The notes beneath the pieces are model-generated. The model saw nothing but the letters and a program-made list of their open reading frames with translations. It did not search any database and was not told where the DNA came from. Positions 13,274 to 25,924 of a stretch of DNA of 64,000 nucleotides are shown here, one piece after another. Within the stretch, counting starts at the first letter, position 1; each line of letters starts with the position of its first letter. The position numbers and the translations under genes are program-made. This DNA comes from Tetrahymena thermophila SB210. Its lineage: Eukaryota; Ciliophora; Oligohymenophorea; Hymenostomatida; Tetrahymenidae. Location of the stretch: positions 62,001-126,000 of the forward strand of contig NW_002476387.1 in the NCBI RefSeq assembly GCF_000189635.1. The letters run 5' to 3'.

Positions 13274-14734
13274 GTAGTGAACTTTCAAAAATAAAAATAT
13301 GTATCTATCTATCTTTTAAATTGCTTATTTTATGATTGATGATATTAGTTGGAATATTTTTTATCAAAAATATATTTAAAATTAAAATATCCAAAACAGA
13401 ATTTGCACACTCAACTTTTGATAATAGCAATAAATAGATTTTTAATATTTTTTGTCTTGCATAGCAGAATTAAATATTAAATTTTAATTGCAAAGAGTTT
13501 AAGTCTAATACAAATATTTTTACAAAAATTGTAATAGTTTATCAAGTATTTTTAATTTTTTAATAAAATATTTAATTTATTTATCAAACATTATTTTTTC
13601 TTAATCATTTATTTTACAAAATAAATATAAAGTAAATCAATTAAAAAATATGATATTAATATCATTTTATTTTTTGAGGTTTTTAAAATTTATAGGGTAG
13701 CTATTTAGAATAAAGATTTTTTTAGAATAAAAATTTTTTTTAAGCTGATAAGAAAATAATCAAATAAATATTTTTAGTAATTATAGTACCCTAATTAAAA
13801 AAATTTAATGAAATTAATCAATAAATTTAAGTTAAGAAATATTTCTAGATTAATAAAAAAATAAAAAAAATATTATTAATAATCAAATCATTATAATTTA
13901 TTCATGAATTTGGGAGATAAAAATTGTTCTGCTCTCTTTTATTACACCTGAAATTTAATTTGATTTAAGTTATTGTTCTAAATAATTTAGCTTTTGAATT
14001 TTAAATATTAGACACTTTCTAAATTATAATATTTTTATGCCAATAACTTGATTTATAATAATTTATTTGCATAAATAAATAAATTTCAAAAGAAGAATTA
14101 TGTTAAAATAGTTTAATAAATATAAGAAGTCTATTGATTAGATATTTAATTATATAAAAAACGTGTTTTGGAATAAATAAATTTTAAAATTTAAATAGTC
14201 TTTGCCTAATTTTGAAAATAAATTTAAGCAAAATTGATTTATTTAATTTATATTCATCAAATATTTTCAAATATTAAATTTTATAAAATTAAAATGACTT
14301 TGTTATTTTGGTAAATTTAGATAAAGAAATAACAATTCTTGATAGATAATTTATAAAATTACTTAATAAACTAGTTTCAATATGGTAAATTGAATATAAA
14401 TAATACACTAGATAATAGTATATTAAGGTAGAGGGTAAAAATTTAGGATTTTTTAATTATTCATTTAATTTCTAAAAATTTATATTATTTTTAATATGCA
14501 TTAATATAATATTTATTTATATATTAGAACCAATTAAAAACTTGTAGAGTTGAATCTTTAAAGAAAAACAATACAAGAAAAGAAACACCTAGCATACCAA
14601 TTTAGTATAAAGTACTGTACCTATTTATAGAGTCTTTTAGATAAAATAGCAAATTAGTATATAATATAGTTGGATTGCTATCACTATTATTTTAGCAATA
14701 AATAAATAATTAGGATTCGGACTGGTTTAAAGAA
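13274..14734. other. Intergenic region between divergent genes, very AT-rich
   Basis: No gene seen. It is the shared upstream region of the PIG-B gene (minus) and the kinase gene (plus), so it should hold both promoters, but no motif could be singled out. One frame is open from about 14,500 into the kinase start, but it has no ATG and coding-like composition was not evident. Confidence 0.55.
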
Positions 14735-17716
14735 ATGAGCATGTTTGATAAAGAATATGATAAAAAAGGATTTGATATAAAATAGATTTAAAGTCCAATA
14801 TTGAAATTATATCAAAATGCCAAGTAGGAAATTAATAATAAAAGCGATAATATATTTTCTCCAAGCCTCAACTCGTAAAATATCCAATCATCTAAGAAAA
14901 GTAAGCATAGTATTTATTATAATTCAAGTTGCACATTTAATTTAATAATTTAATCCAACATAATCAATTGTTCTCATCAAAAAATTAATTTTGCAAGAAA
15001 GAAAGGGAAAATTTTTAAAAAGCAATAAAGTCAACTAACATTAACTCTTTTTTTGCAGTATATTAACATTAGCTATAACCGCTTTAATTGGTTTAGAAAG
15101 ATGATTAAAAGGAACACAAAAAGAAGCCTCAATCAATTTAGTCAAGTAAGCTTTAAACTTAAAAAAAATAATATTTTCAAAATTGTTTTCACTTTTGATT
15201 CTATTAATATATGAATGATTATGCGGTTCATATAATTTCTAAAATTAGCAATTAATTATTTTAAATTATAAAATTTGATAAAAAGGTGATCGAATCCTTT
15301 CAAAGGACTACTCTAAAGGGAAAATTTTTTAAATTTAAAAAGATGAAATGAGTGGGTTTGCTATTAACAACTTTAACAATAACAATAAATTAAGTGCCTT
15401 CCAAAGCTATCCATAATCACCCACTTACAAAGACTAATTTAATTGTAAATTGTAGAGTAAACAAAGTGAAGAGACTCCGACTTAAAAATCTTAAAATTAA
15501 CCTTTATATAGATTACCTAATAATGAAGCTAATCCTTTTAAGGATGGAAATTAATTGTAAATTTAGAATGATAATATAAAAGCTATAAAATTAGAAAGCG
15601 ATTAGAAATCCATTTCTTAGCTTTAAAGTCCTAGAGTAAGGATTAAAACAATATAAAAAAATATGAAATCCCCCACATATTAAAATCTAAACAAAGAAAA
15701 ATTAAGTTAAAATGATTTAGCTGACTTTGAAAATTAGCAAAATTAAAATGGAGAGAAAATAAAAACAGAATAAAACAAAATAGATAACGAAGGTCAATTT
15801 TAAGTCTAAAATGAGGAAGAACAAATATCACCAATAAAAAACAAAATTAATAAAATTTAATCCATAAATGCTATTATACCAGAAAAATACCTCCCTAAGA
15901 CACCATCGGGAGAAAAATTTCATTAGAAATAGGAAAGTTCACGCCCAAGTTCAGGGAGAAATTAAAATTTTATTATAAAAATGGTCAATAATCACAATTA
16001 TTCAGATGTCAATCATATACATAATAACAATTTAAATAATGCAAATAATGGATCAAATACTGTTATAAGACTTTAGTCAAAAGAAATAAGTGATACACCC
16101 AAAAGCTAAAATAGAGAAGAAAAGTATTAAGAATCTTATAATGAAATTAAGGATAGAATCGACACCCAAAATTCATAATAAATAGGTGATTCTTTGTAAA
16201 ATTTAGATGAAGAATAAAAAAACGAAAAGCAAATTAGTGAACAAAAATAAAATAAACCTAATTCTAATTAGAATATATCTTCAAAAATATAATCCCTTAA
16301 TTATATAAATGAAGAGAGAGAATTAGATTCATCTCCCATAGAATAAGGTTAAAATAGTAAACTGAAAGATAAAAATAATGATAAATAAAATATTATCAAA
16401 GAGTAATCATAAAATTAAAGATAAGAATCATCCATGATGTTACAAACAGCTTCTGAAAAAAAAGAAATTAACAATTTAAAATATATTATTGAATCAAACA
16501 ATTTAAATTAGAATAATAACAATAGCAGCAGCAATGATTATTTGGACGCATAAGTTGGGGAGTTAATTGGATAAGGTAAAATAGTAAATCAGATTTATTT
16601 AATTTTGGACAAATAAATTATTCAAAAGGTGCATATGGTCGAGTTTATAAAGGATTTGTCAAGAGTACTGGAAAATTTATTGCAATAAAAGAAATGAAAG
16701 AAGAAATGATGTTAGGAGAAGATGCTCACTCTTTATTAGAAAGCATTTGCAAAGAGATTTAATTGCTGAAGTAGCTTTCTCATAAAAATATAGTAAACTA
16801 CATTGGATCAAAAAAGCAAGAAGGTAGTGTGTATATTTACATGGAATATATGCCAGGAGGATCAATATCTGAAATGCTGAAAAAGTATGGAGGATTTGAT
16901 GAAGAAGTTATTTAAAAATTTGTTAAACAGTTACTTGAAGGTTTAATTTATCTACATTCAAAAGGAGTTATTCATCGAGATTTAAAAGTAAATATTACAT
17001 TTAAACTTAAACAAATTTCAAATATTTATCTATTTATTTTAGGGAGCAAATATTTTATCTGATGGTTAAGGCAATGTGAAGTTAGCAGATTTTGGAGCTG
17101 CTAGAAATATAGAAAATATTTTGTAGCATTCTCTATCATAGTCAGAATTTTGCAATTCTATAAAAGGGTAAAATAAATTTTATAAATTATTCTTTATCTT
17201 CAATTTAAACTAAAAAACTAAGAAATAATCATTTTACTGTTCTGAATTAAGTTTAAAACAAAATAATAAATAAAAAATGAAATATGATGTTATGAATTAT
17301 TTGATAAAATATATTTATAATTCAAATTTAATGATAATAAAATTTTTAATTTAGATCCCTTTATTGGATGGCTCCAGAATTAATTAAAAATGAAAAACAT
17401 GGAAGAAGAATAGATGTTTGGAGCTTGGGCTGTACTGTAATTGAAATGGCATCTGCTTAGCATCCATGGTAAATAAATTAATGTTAATAACTTAAATTGA
17501 AAATACATTGTTTATTAAATTAAATAAAGGGAAAACATTAAAAAATTCTCAGATTTAGCAAATGCTGTGATAGAATAATAACCCATACCAATACCTTAGC
17601 ATTTGAGTGAAGAATGCAAAGATTTTATCTCGAAATGCTGCACTTATGATAAAAAAATGAGACCAAAATCTCAATAACTTTTTAATCACCCTTTTCTATA
17701 AAAAAAATACTCCTGA
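14735..17716 (+). CDS. STE20/MEKK-type serine-threonine protein kinase
   Basis: Six exons, 821 residues, with introns at 15146-15305, 16576-16628, 16988-17042, 17168-17354 and 17469-17529; the sum is exactly 822 codons. Residues 1-550 are low-complexity, rich in Asn, Gln, Lys and Ser, with no recognised domain. The C-terminal 265 residues form a full kinase domain: glycine loop [16 protein letters not shown]-type lysine in IAIKEMKEE, a catalytic loop HRDLKGAN, the DFG aspartate in LADFGAARN, an activation segment ending [10 protein letters not shown], and [12 protein letters not shown]. The GTP-YWMAPE-like ending and HRDLKGAN are typical of MAP3K/NPK1 kinases. The activation loop is longer than usual, about 30 residues between DFG and APE. 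The first intron boundary is the least certain; the long N-terminal exon could hold another intron. Confidence 0.85.
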
Positions 17717-18675
17717 AATGTTTTAAATATTAATAAAAATAAAAAATATCATAACACCTCCTCTAATTTTTCAATTAAAAACTAATGAAAAGAAAAAGTC
17801 AGAATAAAATTTTAATTTAATTTATTCAATCATCCATCAAATCATCCATTTATTTATTTATTTATATTATTAATAATCAAATTTTAATAAAAAATTTAAA
17901 CATTATTTCTGATTATTCTTAAAAAAATTTAATTGTTTTAATTGCATAATTATTTCTTTTAAATGTATCTCATTTTAAATAATTATAAATTAATTGAATT
18001 CTTCAAATTATTTCTATAAAATATTCTTTAAAACAAGCTATATTTTGCTTTTAAAAAATCATCTTTTTTTCACCCTTTAATGATGATTCTTTAGAGTATC
18101 TATTTATTTATTTTTTGAGTTGCTCAGTAAATATTTTCATATTAAAAGAAAAGTGTTTGAATAGTTTTTAAGTGACATTAATATTATGTAATTTATACAT
18201 TTTGTTAAATCAATTCATAAAGAATAGTATTTTTTCATATAAAAAATATTAAATTTTGAAAAATATGTAGTAATAAAAGAAGTAAATATTCTTTAGAAAA
18301 AGATTTATCACTTTTGTTAACATAATTATGATGAGGAATCAAAAAATTTATGATATGAGCATTGAAGTGTAATATATTAGAAGAAAAGTGACGATATTAA
18401 GATAAAATATAGGAATTTACCTTGTATAGAAGCCTAAATAGAATTGGAAAATAAAATAAGAATGAATTTTATATGCAAATAGAAAGATATCTTTCAGATC
18501 TTTATCAAACTATTTGCAAAAAACTACAAAGGGCAAACTTTTAAATAAATAAATAAACAAAGAATCATCAAAACTTAAAAATAAATAAATAAATAATTAT
18601 TATAAAATACATAAATTAAATTCGTACTAACAAATATTTATCAATAAAACGCTTTCATTATAATAGTTAAATAAA
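17717..18675. other. Intergenic, AT-rich
   Basis: No gene seen. It contains TTTA tetranucleotide runs near 17,850-17,870 and AAAT runs near 18,545-18,595. It lies between two co-oriented genes. Confidence 0.6.
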
Positions 18676-20402
18676 ATGATTGTTGGAAGAGCTTTCAAGT
18701 AAACATGCAAGCTATTTAATTAGTAGTAAGCAAGAATAGTATTTGCTACTTAGGGATTAAACTAAGGAATAAAAGAAGCAGATCCATAATTAAATGAAAT
18801 TATTTAAAAAGAAATCTAGCGTTAAAAGAGCACCATTAATTTAATTCCATCCGAAAATTACACTTCATTGTCTGCAAAATAAGCAGTAGGCTCTATCATG
18901 AACTCAAAATATTCTGAAGGTTTACCTCTTAATAGATATTATGGAGGTAATTAGTTCATTGATAAGATGGAAATTCTTTGTTAAAATAGAGCTTTAGAAT
19001 TATTCGGATTGAATCCTAGTGAATGGGGTATTAATGTTTAGGCTCATAGCTTGACTCCTGCCAACTTCCATGTATTAACTGGTCTTTTATAAAATCACGA
19101 TCGCGTTATGAGTTTATCAATTGAACACGGAGGTCATCTTTCTCACGGCTAAAACTTTAAAAGAGAGAAATTATCTGCTGGCTCTGTTTATTTTGAGATT
19201 CTTAACTATGGAATTAACGAGGTAAAAACTCATTTCAAAATAAATATATTTCTTTATGGGATTTATTCGTAGCAGTTAAGAAGATGAGATAAGAATCTTA
19301 ATGGAGTCTTAATAATAAAAAATTAATTAACAATTATTTGATCTTCTTTTTTTAATTTATTTCTTAAAAACTAGAAATCTGGACTTATTGATTATGATAA
19401 ATTAGAAGAATAATCTAAGTATTTCCTTCCTAAAGTTATTTTTGGTGGAGCTGACTTATATTCCAGAAAGATTGATTATGAAAGATTGAGAAAAATCTGT
19501 GACTCTATTGGAGCAACATTAGTTGTTGATCTTGGTTAAGTTAGTGGCTTAGTTGCTACTAAGATTCTCCCTGATCCATTTAAATATGCTGATATCGTAA
19601 CTTCTGCTACTCATAAGAGGTAAAAATAAATACTCTTTAAAAGTTATTTTAAAATTAAAATATGTAGAATATAAATAATATCATAAAATTTAATGTAGAA
19701 ATTCTAAATGTATTTTATTATTATTAATATAGTTTAAGAGGACCTCGTGGTGCATTAGTTTTTTACAAGTAAGGTGTGAAAGGTGTAGATAAAAAGGGAA
19801 ATGAAATTAAATATGACTTCAAAAATAAAATTGAGAATGCTATTTTCCCAGGTAGTTAAGGTGGACCTCACAATCACACTATTGCAGGTATTGCAGTTGC
19901 CCTTAAAGAAGCCTAGCAATAAAATTTTAAGGAATATTAATAGTAAGTTGTAAAGAATGCTTAAGCTCTTTTCTAATCTTTCTCATAAAAGTAATATAAC
20001 ATTCTCACAAACGGAACTGAAAACCACTTAGTTTTAGTTGATTTCAAGTCCAAAGGTATTAATACCTTATAATTGATCCATTTGCTTGAATAAGTCCATA
20101 TTGATACCTATAGATCTACTCTTCCTAATGGCAAAGAAACATTTATTAGCTCATTCCTTGCTCTCGGAACTCATCCTATGACTACAAGAGGATGTACTGA
20201 AAACGATTTCAAAACTATTGCTGAGTTTATTGATAGAGGTGCTTTACTTCTTAAAGAATTATCTACAAAGTAGCCTGCTCCAACTTCAGCTCAAGAAATT
20301 TAAAAGTGGGCTGAATAGAATGTCCAATCTAATTCCTCTCTTCAAAAATTGTAATAAGAAGCTGCTTCATTTGTTAAATAATTCGAAGTTCCAAGCATTT
20401 GA
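18676..20402 (+). CDS. Divergent serine hydroxymethyltransferase-like protein, probably mitochondrial
   Basis: Three exons, 486 residues, introns at 19222-19374 and 19620-19732; spliced length is exactly 487 codons. The first 20 residues ([18 protein letters not shown]) are basic and hydroxylated and look like a mitochondrial presequence. The SHMT fold is clear throughout: [53 protein letters not shown] and the PLP lysine in [13 protein letters not shown] (Lys263). SHMT interconverts serine and glycine using tetrahydrofolate. Several residues normally fixed are changed: the Asp-Met-Ala-His motif reads DLGQ (Asp234 kept, His to Gln237), and the Arg that binds the substrate carboxylate, normally in R-(L/I)-G-T-P-A, is Ala407 ([11 protein letters not shown]). 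It may therefore be inactive or have another substrate. Confidence 0.9.
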
Positions 20403-21466
20403 AACAAAAAAACAAACAAACATAAATAAATAAAATTATAATAATTTTTTAATGAATTAAATTATATTTATGTAAATTAATTTAATAATTAAATGCTAAA
20501 TAATTTTATTCCAACAAAATCCAATTAATTTTTAAACTATATCAAAAACATTAATTAATTATCTATTATTAATAATAAACAATCACTTCAAAATTTAATT
20601 ATATTTTCTATCGATTATTCTTTAATCAATAAAAATTTTTATTCTTCAATTTGCTAATCTGCTTGTTGTTTTAACGAAATACTAAGTATTTCATTCTAAC
20701 AAAAATAAATAATCTATGAGTAAATAATATATAATTATTTCTAAATTTAATTAGAATTTCTATCAATATTACTTTTGATAACTAGAAATATTTGATCTTT
20801 AACTTACTATTTATGTTTAATTAAGTGCTAGCTTAACAAAAACTAATTAATTTTTAATCTTTATCAAAAACATAAATTGTTTTTTAGTAAATAATCAATA
20901 TTCACTTCTAAGCTTAATTAGAAATTCTATCCATTATATTTTGTAAAATAAAAGTATTAAATATTGAATTTGCATATTTAATTTCAAGAAAACGTTAAAT
21001 TCTCACTAAAAAACATTAAAAAAATATTTAAATAAACTTTTTCAAACAGAAAAAGGTTTATATTTAAGATGAAAATTATAATGAAAGCTTTAAATTGACA
21101 TATATATTTCAAACAAGTTATTTTAGAAGATTCAATTAAAAATTTTTGATAATCATAAAAATAAATAATTTGATGGTATTGAAAAGTGTTTGACAAGTAA
21201 TGAATTATGTATTTATATTTTTTTTTTTTGAGATTGTATATATATTAATTTAATTAATTAGAATAGTAAATTTTTAAAACAATAATTTAAACTAGTTTTT
21301 ATAGTAAATTCCTAAATAAGTTGATACATTTTTTTTTTGGTTGAAGTTTTAGTGTTTTTAATAATTTTTAAATTTGTATTTTAGGTTTAAGATTTGCATT
21401 TAACTTATTTAAGGAAATCTATCAGTACTGCAATTCATTCCAACTTGGAGTTGGGATAATAATTTA
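20403..21466. other. Intergenic region between convergent genes
   Basis: No gene seen. It lies between the 3' ends of the SHMT-like gene (plus) and the RING-PHD gene (minus). It has several partial direct repeats of an AATTAAATTAGAA...TCTATC type (20,580-20,940), too diverged to call a family. Confidence 0.55.
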
Positions 21467-24400
21467 TCAATAACGACAGAAATGGCATGCCCACCTGTCA
21501 GTTGGAACTCTGTTGGAATTTATTTTTTCATCGCAGAAAGTATGACAGTAATTTTCGTCACAAACATCGCAAATAAGTAGCAAATTTTCTTTATCTGACT
21601 TGGTACATATGTAGCAATAGCTTGGTTCTTAATTTACTGGTTCTTCTTCCGCTGCTTCTCCAAGGGCAGCCATGTCTTCTTAATCTTACAAGGCTTAAGC
21701 TTCTTAAATGTAGTCTTCTTCATTAACTTTTTATTTTTTTCTGTGAACTTTTATGGGTTTTGCATTATTGACTGTACCATCAAAATTTCTCTTTAAAATT
21801 TAGTTAAACTCTTGTCTGCACTCAGGGCAATTATTAGCTACTTTAGACCAATTTTCTATGCATTCAAAGCAAAATCTATGAAAACAATTGATCTCACCAA
21901 AGAAAGTCTATTAAGGATAATCTTAGCATACTGAACATTTAAAATGATCTATTTATCCAAGGTTAGCTCCTTTGACAAGTTTCTTCTTTTTTCTGTTTGC
22001 CTTTTGGTCTGCTATGCTCAAAAATATCTTCTCAGACTGAGCATTTTCTTCACCTTCTTCGTTGCTAGGTGAATGTAAATTTATTTGATCTTCATCTTCA
22101 TATTAGTCGCCTTCATAGCTGTCGTCATTAATAAACGAATCAGCCTCATAATCATCATTCTCATCTACAGCTCCTTCAGATTCTGAAAAATCAAATTTCT
22201 TATTTCTATTCTACTTCCTTGATGAGGATCTTCTATCTTTTTTATCCGAAGAAGAGATAGCTCTCTCAGATTCAGATTAATCCGAATCAACGACTCTCTT
22301 CTTATTTTCTTTATTAGCTTTTTATTTATATTCTTCCTTTGATTTCTTTTTAGCCTCAGTCAAATAAATAGATTTTTCTTTTCTTCCTTGGAAACCATCA
22401 TCAAAGTCGTTTTCATCATAATCTTCTAAACATATTTTTTTTCTCAGCTATTTTCTACATCCATTTCGATTATTACTTCTGTCTTAAGCATCAAAATCAT
22501 CATACTCAGATTCCTCATCGTCATCATCAAAATCTTTCATTTCGTTTTTCTTTTTATTTTTATAGATTTTTTTTCTATTATCTATAAAATCATCTTCTTC
22601 ATCATAATCATCTTCTCCAATACCATCTGATTTTGCTTCTTCTTCAAAGAATTAATTTACACTATCGTACTCATCATCATCGTCACTATAATCTTCTTCC
22701 TCTTAAATTAAGCGACGTCTTTTTGAATTTAAGTTATTGTTCTTCTTCTTTTACTCTTTTTATTTTTTAGAATTTTAAGAAAAGAGCTTTTTTTGAGATT
22801 TCTTTTATGTTTTAGGCTTATCAAATTCTTCTGAGTCTTCACTATCATCAAATATTTTAGATAAATTAGTTTTTTCAGATACATTTTTTTATTAATTGTT
22901 GTAGTTCGATGAAGATTATTTGAGAATTTAAAGTTAATGCTCTTTATTGCATTTAAATTTGTTAAGGATATTTGTCAAACTAGAAGATCTTTATGGGGAA
23001 GGAGTTGATTTTGATTTGAATAAAGTAAGTCCTTCTATTTGTTTATTGAGAGCCTACTATGATGAATTTCCAAGCAAATTTTTTTATTATGAATTCTAAG
23101 CAATTTTTTTGAGGTATTCAATGTCTTCGTCAGAATCATCATCATCTTGATCATTCCAATTCTTATTATCATTTGAATTGCTTTTTTATTGAAAATAACT
23201 GTTGCTTATAGGTTATGTTGAGAATTTTTATATTGGTGAGATTTTTTTGAGAGTGAATTTTTTAGATTACTGATTTTCACTGAATAAAGAGTTACTTTCT
23301 TCAATTTAATTAGAATTTTATTTATTTTAGCTTGAGTAAAGAGACTCATATTTTTTAAATTGTTCCTTTTCAGATGAAAAAAATTTATCTTAATCTAAAA
23401 ATAATTAATTATTTTGAGAATTTGAACCAAAATTAATTTGATTCTATCTATTTTATGTTAAGTTATTGTTATTATTAAAATAATTGCTACTTTCGAATCC
23501 AAAAGATTCGTTTTAATTAATTGCTAAGTGTTTAGTTTAATTTTAATTAAAGATATTTTTTGGCTGTAAGAGAGATTGATTTTAATTCTTAATCTACTAA
23601 CTCTTACTTATACTTACTGACGCGCTGTTTTTTAGGCGCTATTCATATGGATGAAAATCATATTCACTTTAATGGCTTTAGCAGTTTTCATCTTCATGAG
23701 TTTAATCTTCTTAAATCTTTGATAAACTTGATTTATTTGATCTATCTCCTAATGTTGTTAAGCTGCTTGCCTAGAAGACATCATTTCTCATACTCCCTTA
23801 GCTTTCAGAACGGTACTTATTTAGCAATTGATTCATTGATTAAACATGATTGGAGCTACTACGCTACAAATTTGCTGATAGTTTATAATTTTCATTTTAA
23901 TTTTTAATTTATTTTTCTTAAAATGAGTTAATATAAGTCAAACCTTTCTTTTTTGATGAGTCAGACCAACACCCCTTCTCAACTGAGTCTTTGCCAACTG
24001 TAGTTTTATCTTGGCTATCTTTTTGATTATTCCCGCAAATAGAGGATGATATTAAATTATTTTTGCTAGATTTGGATTATTATAATTCGCAAGAATTATG
24101 GGAGTTCAGTTATTAAGAGTTTTATCTTTAAAATGTATTTATTTATGGGTTATTATGAAGTGAATTTTAGCGAGAATTAAATTATTAAAGGTGTAAATCA
24201 TCTACTTGGCTATTTAAATTACTCGAAGCGCTTCTGATATCGTTTAAAATAGGAGTGTTAGAATCTTATGATTAAGTGCATAATACATTGTTTTTATTTT
24301 TAAAATTGTTAGTATGGGCAAAAGAATTTGGGGCTACGTTAGGAGTTACTTTTTGTTTGTAAAAAGCAGCTGAATATGGCTTGAACTACTCTATTATATT

Positions 24401-24736
24401 TTCGTCATCGCTTGATGAATCAAAGTAATTTTGGGTTTATTTTGTATTTAAAGAGGCAACAGTTCTCTCTGAAGATTTTAAATCTTTTTGAGATGATGTG
24501 AAGTTTGGCTACTTAGAAATTCCCTAAGTATATTAGCTTTATGAAGACACATCGGATTTTTCAAAAGATTTTGTTTTTAATTTATCGAGGTGTGGCTACG
24601 TACCATGGAAATTAGGTCTTTTAGCTGCTTAAAATTTATTAGCCTGGAAAAAATTATCAAGAATCTCATCGAGCTAAGAAGCGTTGCTGCTTGCGGTTGA
24701 AGTCTTAGAAGAATCCTTATTGCTTTAAGTTTTCAT
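21467..24736 (-). CDS. RING and PHD finger protein (PHRF1-like)
   Basis: A single uninterrupted exon of 1,089 residues from ATG at 24736 to TGA at 21467. Residues 1-550 are Ser/Asn/Gln-rich. Residues 550-920 alternate acidic and basic runs, with many Asp/Glu blocks and Lys-rich blocks of nuclear-localisation type. At about 930-975 there is a RING: CSVCQDY, then NCFHRFCFECIENWSK, then NCPECRQEF. At the very C-terminus, about 1045-1089, a PHD finger reads CYICTKSDKENLLLICDVCD, then YCHTFC and WACHFCRY. RING followed by PHD is the order in PHRF1, which binds RNA polymerase II CTD and marked histones; that function is inferred. The gene ends only two residues after the last PHD cysteine. No introns, unlike most genes here. 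Confidence 0.83.
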
Positions 24737-25924
24737 TTCTTATTGTTTTCTCTAATTATAATGAACAAGTATTTGCTCCTTTTTTGAATTATAAAAAACC
24801 GCAATACCCTTTATTTTATTATTTCTTCTTATGTTTTCTCTTTGTATTATCTTATATAATCAAGAGAATTTAATTTTTAATATTTCTTATTTTTTTATAA
24901 AATTTATATTTCCAAGCTATTCCTCTTTATATATCAAATTTCTTATTTTGTTGCTTTCTCTCCTTTCCCCTCTATTATCAATTAATTAAAGCTAAATTTG
25001 AATTAATTAGCTATTTATTTATTCATTCATTTATATGATAATTAATGCAAAATATGAGACTACATAGGTAATCCCATTTTTTATAATTTCCCACCTTAAT
25101 GAATTTCAAAACAAAACACATACTTTTAAAATAAAATTGGAGCAACACAAGCCTTATCATAAAAAATGGAGGGATTTTCATATTTAAATTTTCGATCTTT
25201 AACAGTAATTAATTAGATATCATAAGATCAAAATTTTTTAAAATAAAAAAGTTATCAATATCAAAAATGCATTTTTATTTCAACTACTTTATGTTATCAT
25301 CGCTATATCCTAATTTGATAAATAGATTCTCCATTGCTAATTGTAAATTATTTTGTGTTCCTTTATTCAAATATTCTTAAATATAATTAATTATTATTTG
25401 AATTATATTTTAAAACATTATATTTTTAAACAAAAAAAACATCGGAATATTTATTTTTATATTTAAAAAAAAAGAAAAATAAATTTGTTTGATTTTTAAA
25501 AAAAAAATAATTTGCTCAAAGAGAAAAAAGATGTTTATTATATGATGATTTCAATATTGATAATTAAAATAAAGAGAAAGCAATAATTTACTCATTCTAC
25601 TAAAAGATAAAAAATGAATTAAAGTTTAACGAATTATAAGTACAATAAATACATAGTAATTTACACTGTAGAAGTAATTATATTTTATAGAAGTGACTAT
25701 ATTAAAAAAGTTGCTTAATGCATTTATTTATATAAAAATTATCAAATATGTTTTTAATCAGTATTTTATATATATAATTTATATGTGCGTTTTGTTTGGT
25801 TGATAGATAGATAGTTAGTTAGATAATAGCTATTCAATTAAGAATGTTAACTGTTTATTTTTTGAATTTATTAAAAATATCTAAAATATTTCATTTGAAA
25901 CAAACTAATATGCCAGAACTCTTT
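24737..25924. other. Intergenic, AT-rich
   Basis: No gene seen. GATA and GTTA tetranucleotide runs occur at about 25,800-25,825. It lies between the 5' side of the RING-PHD gene and the 3' end of the CDC20/CDH1 gene. Confidence 0.6.

Noticed and set aside
23647-23907. Plus-strand open frame of 86 codons
   Set aside because: It lies antisense inside the long uninterrupted RING-PHD coding region and has no homology or signals of its own.
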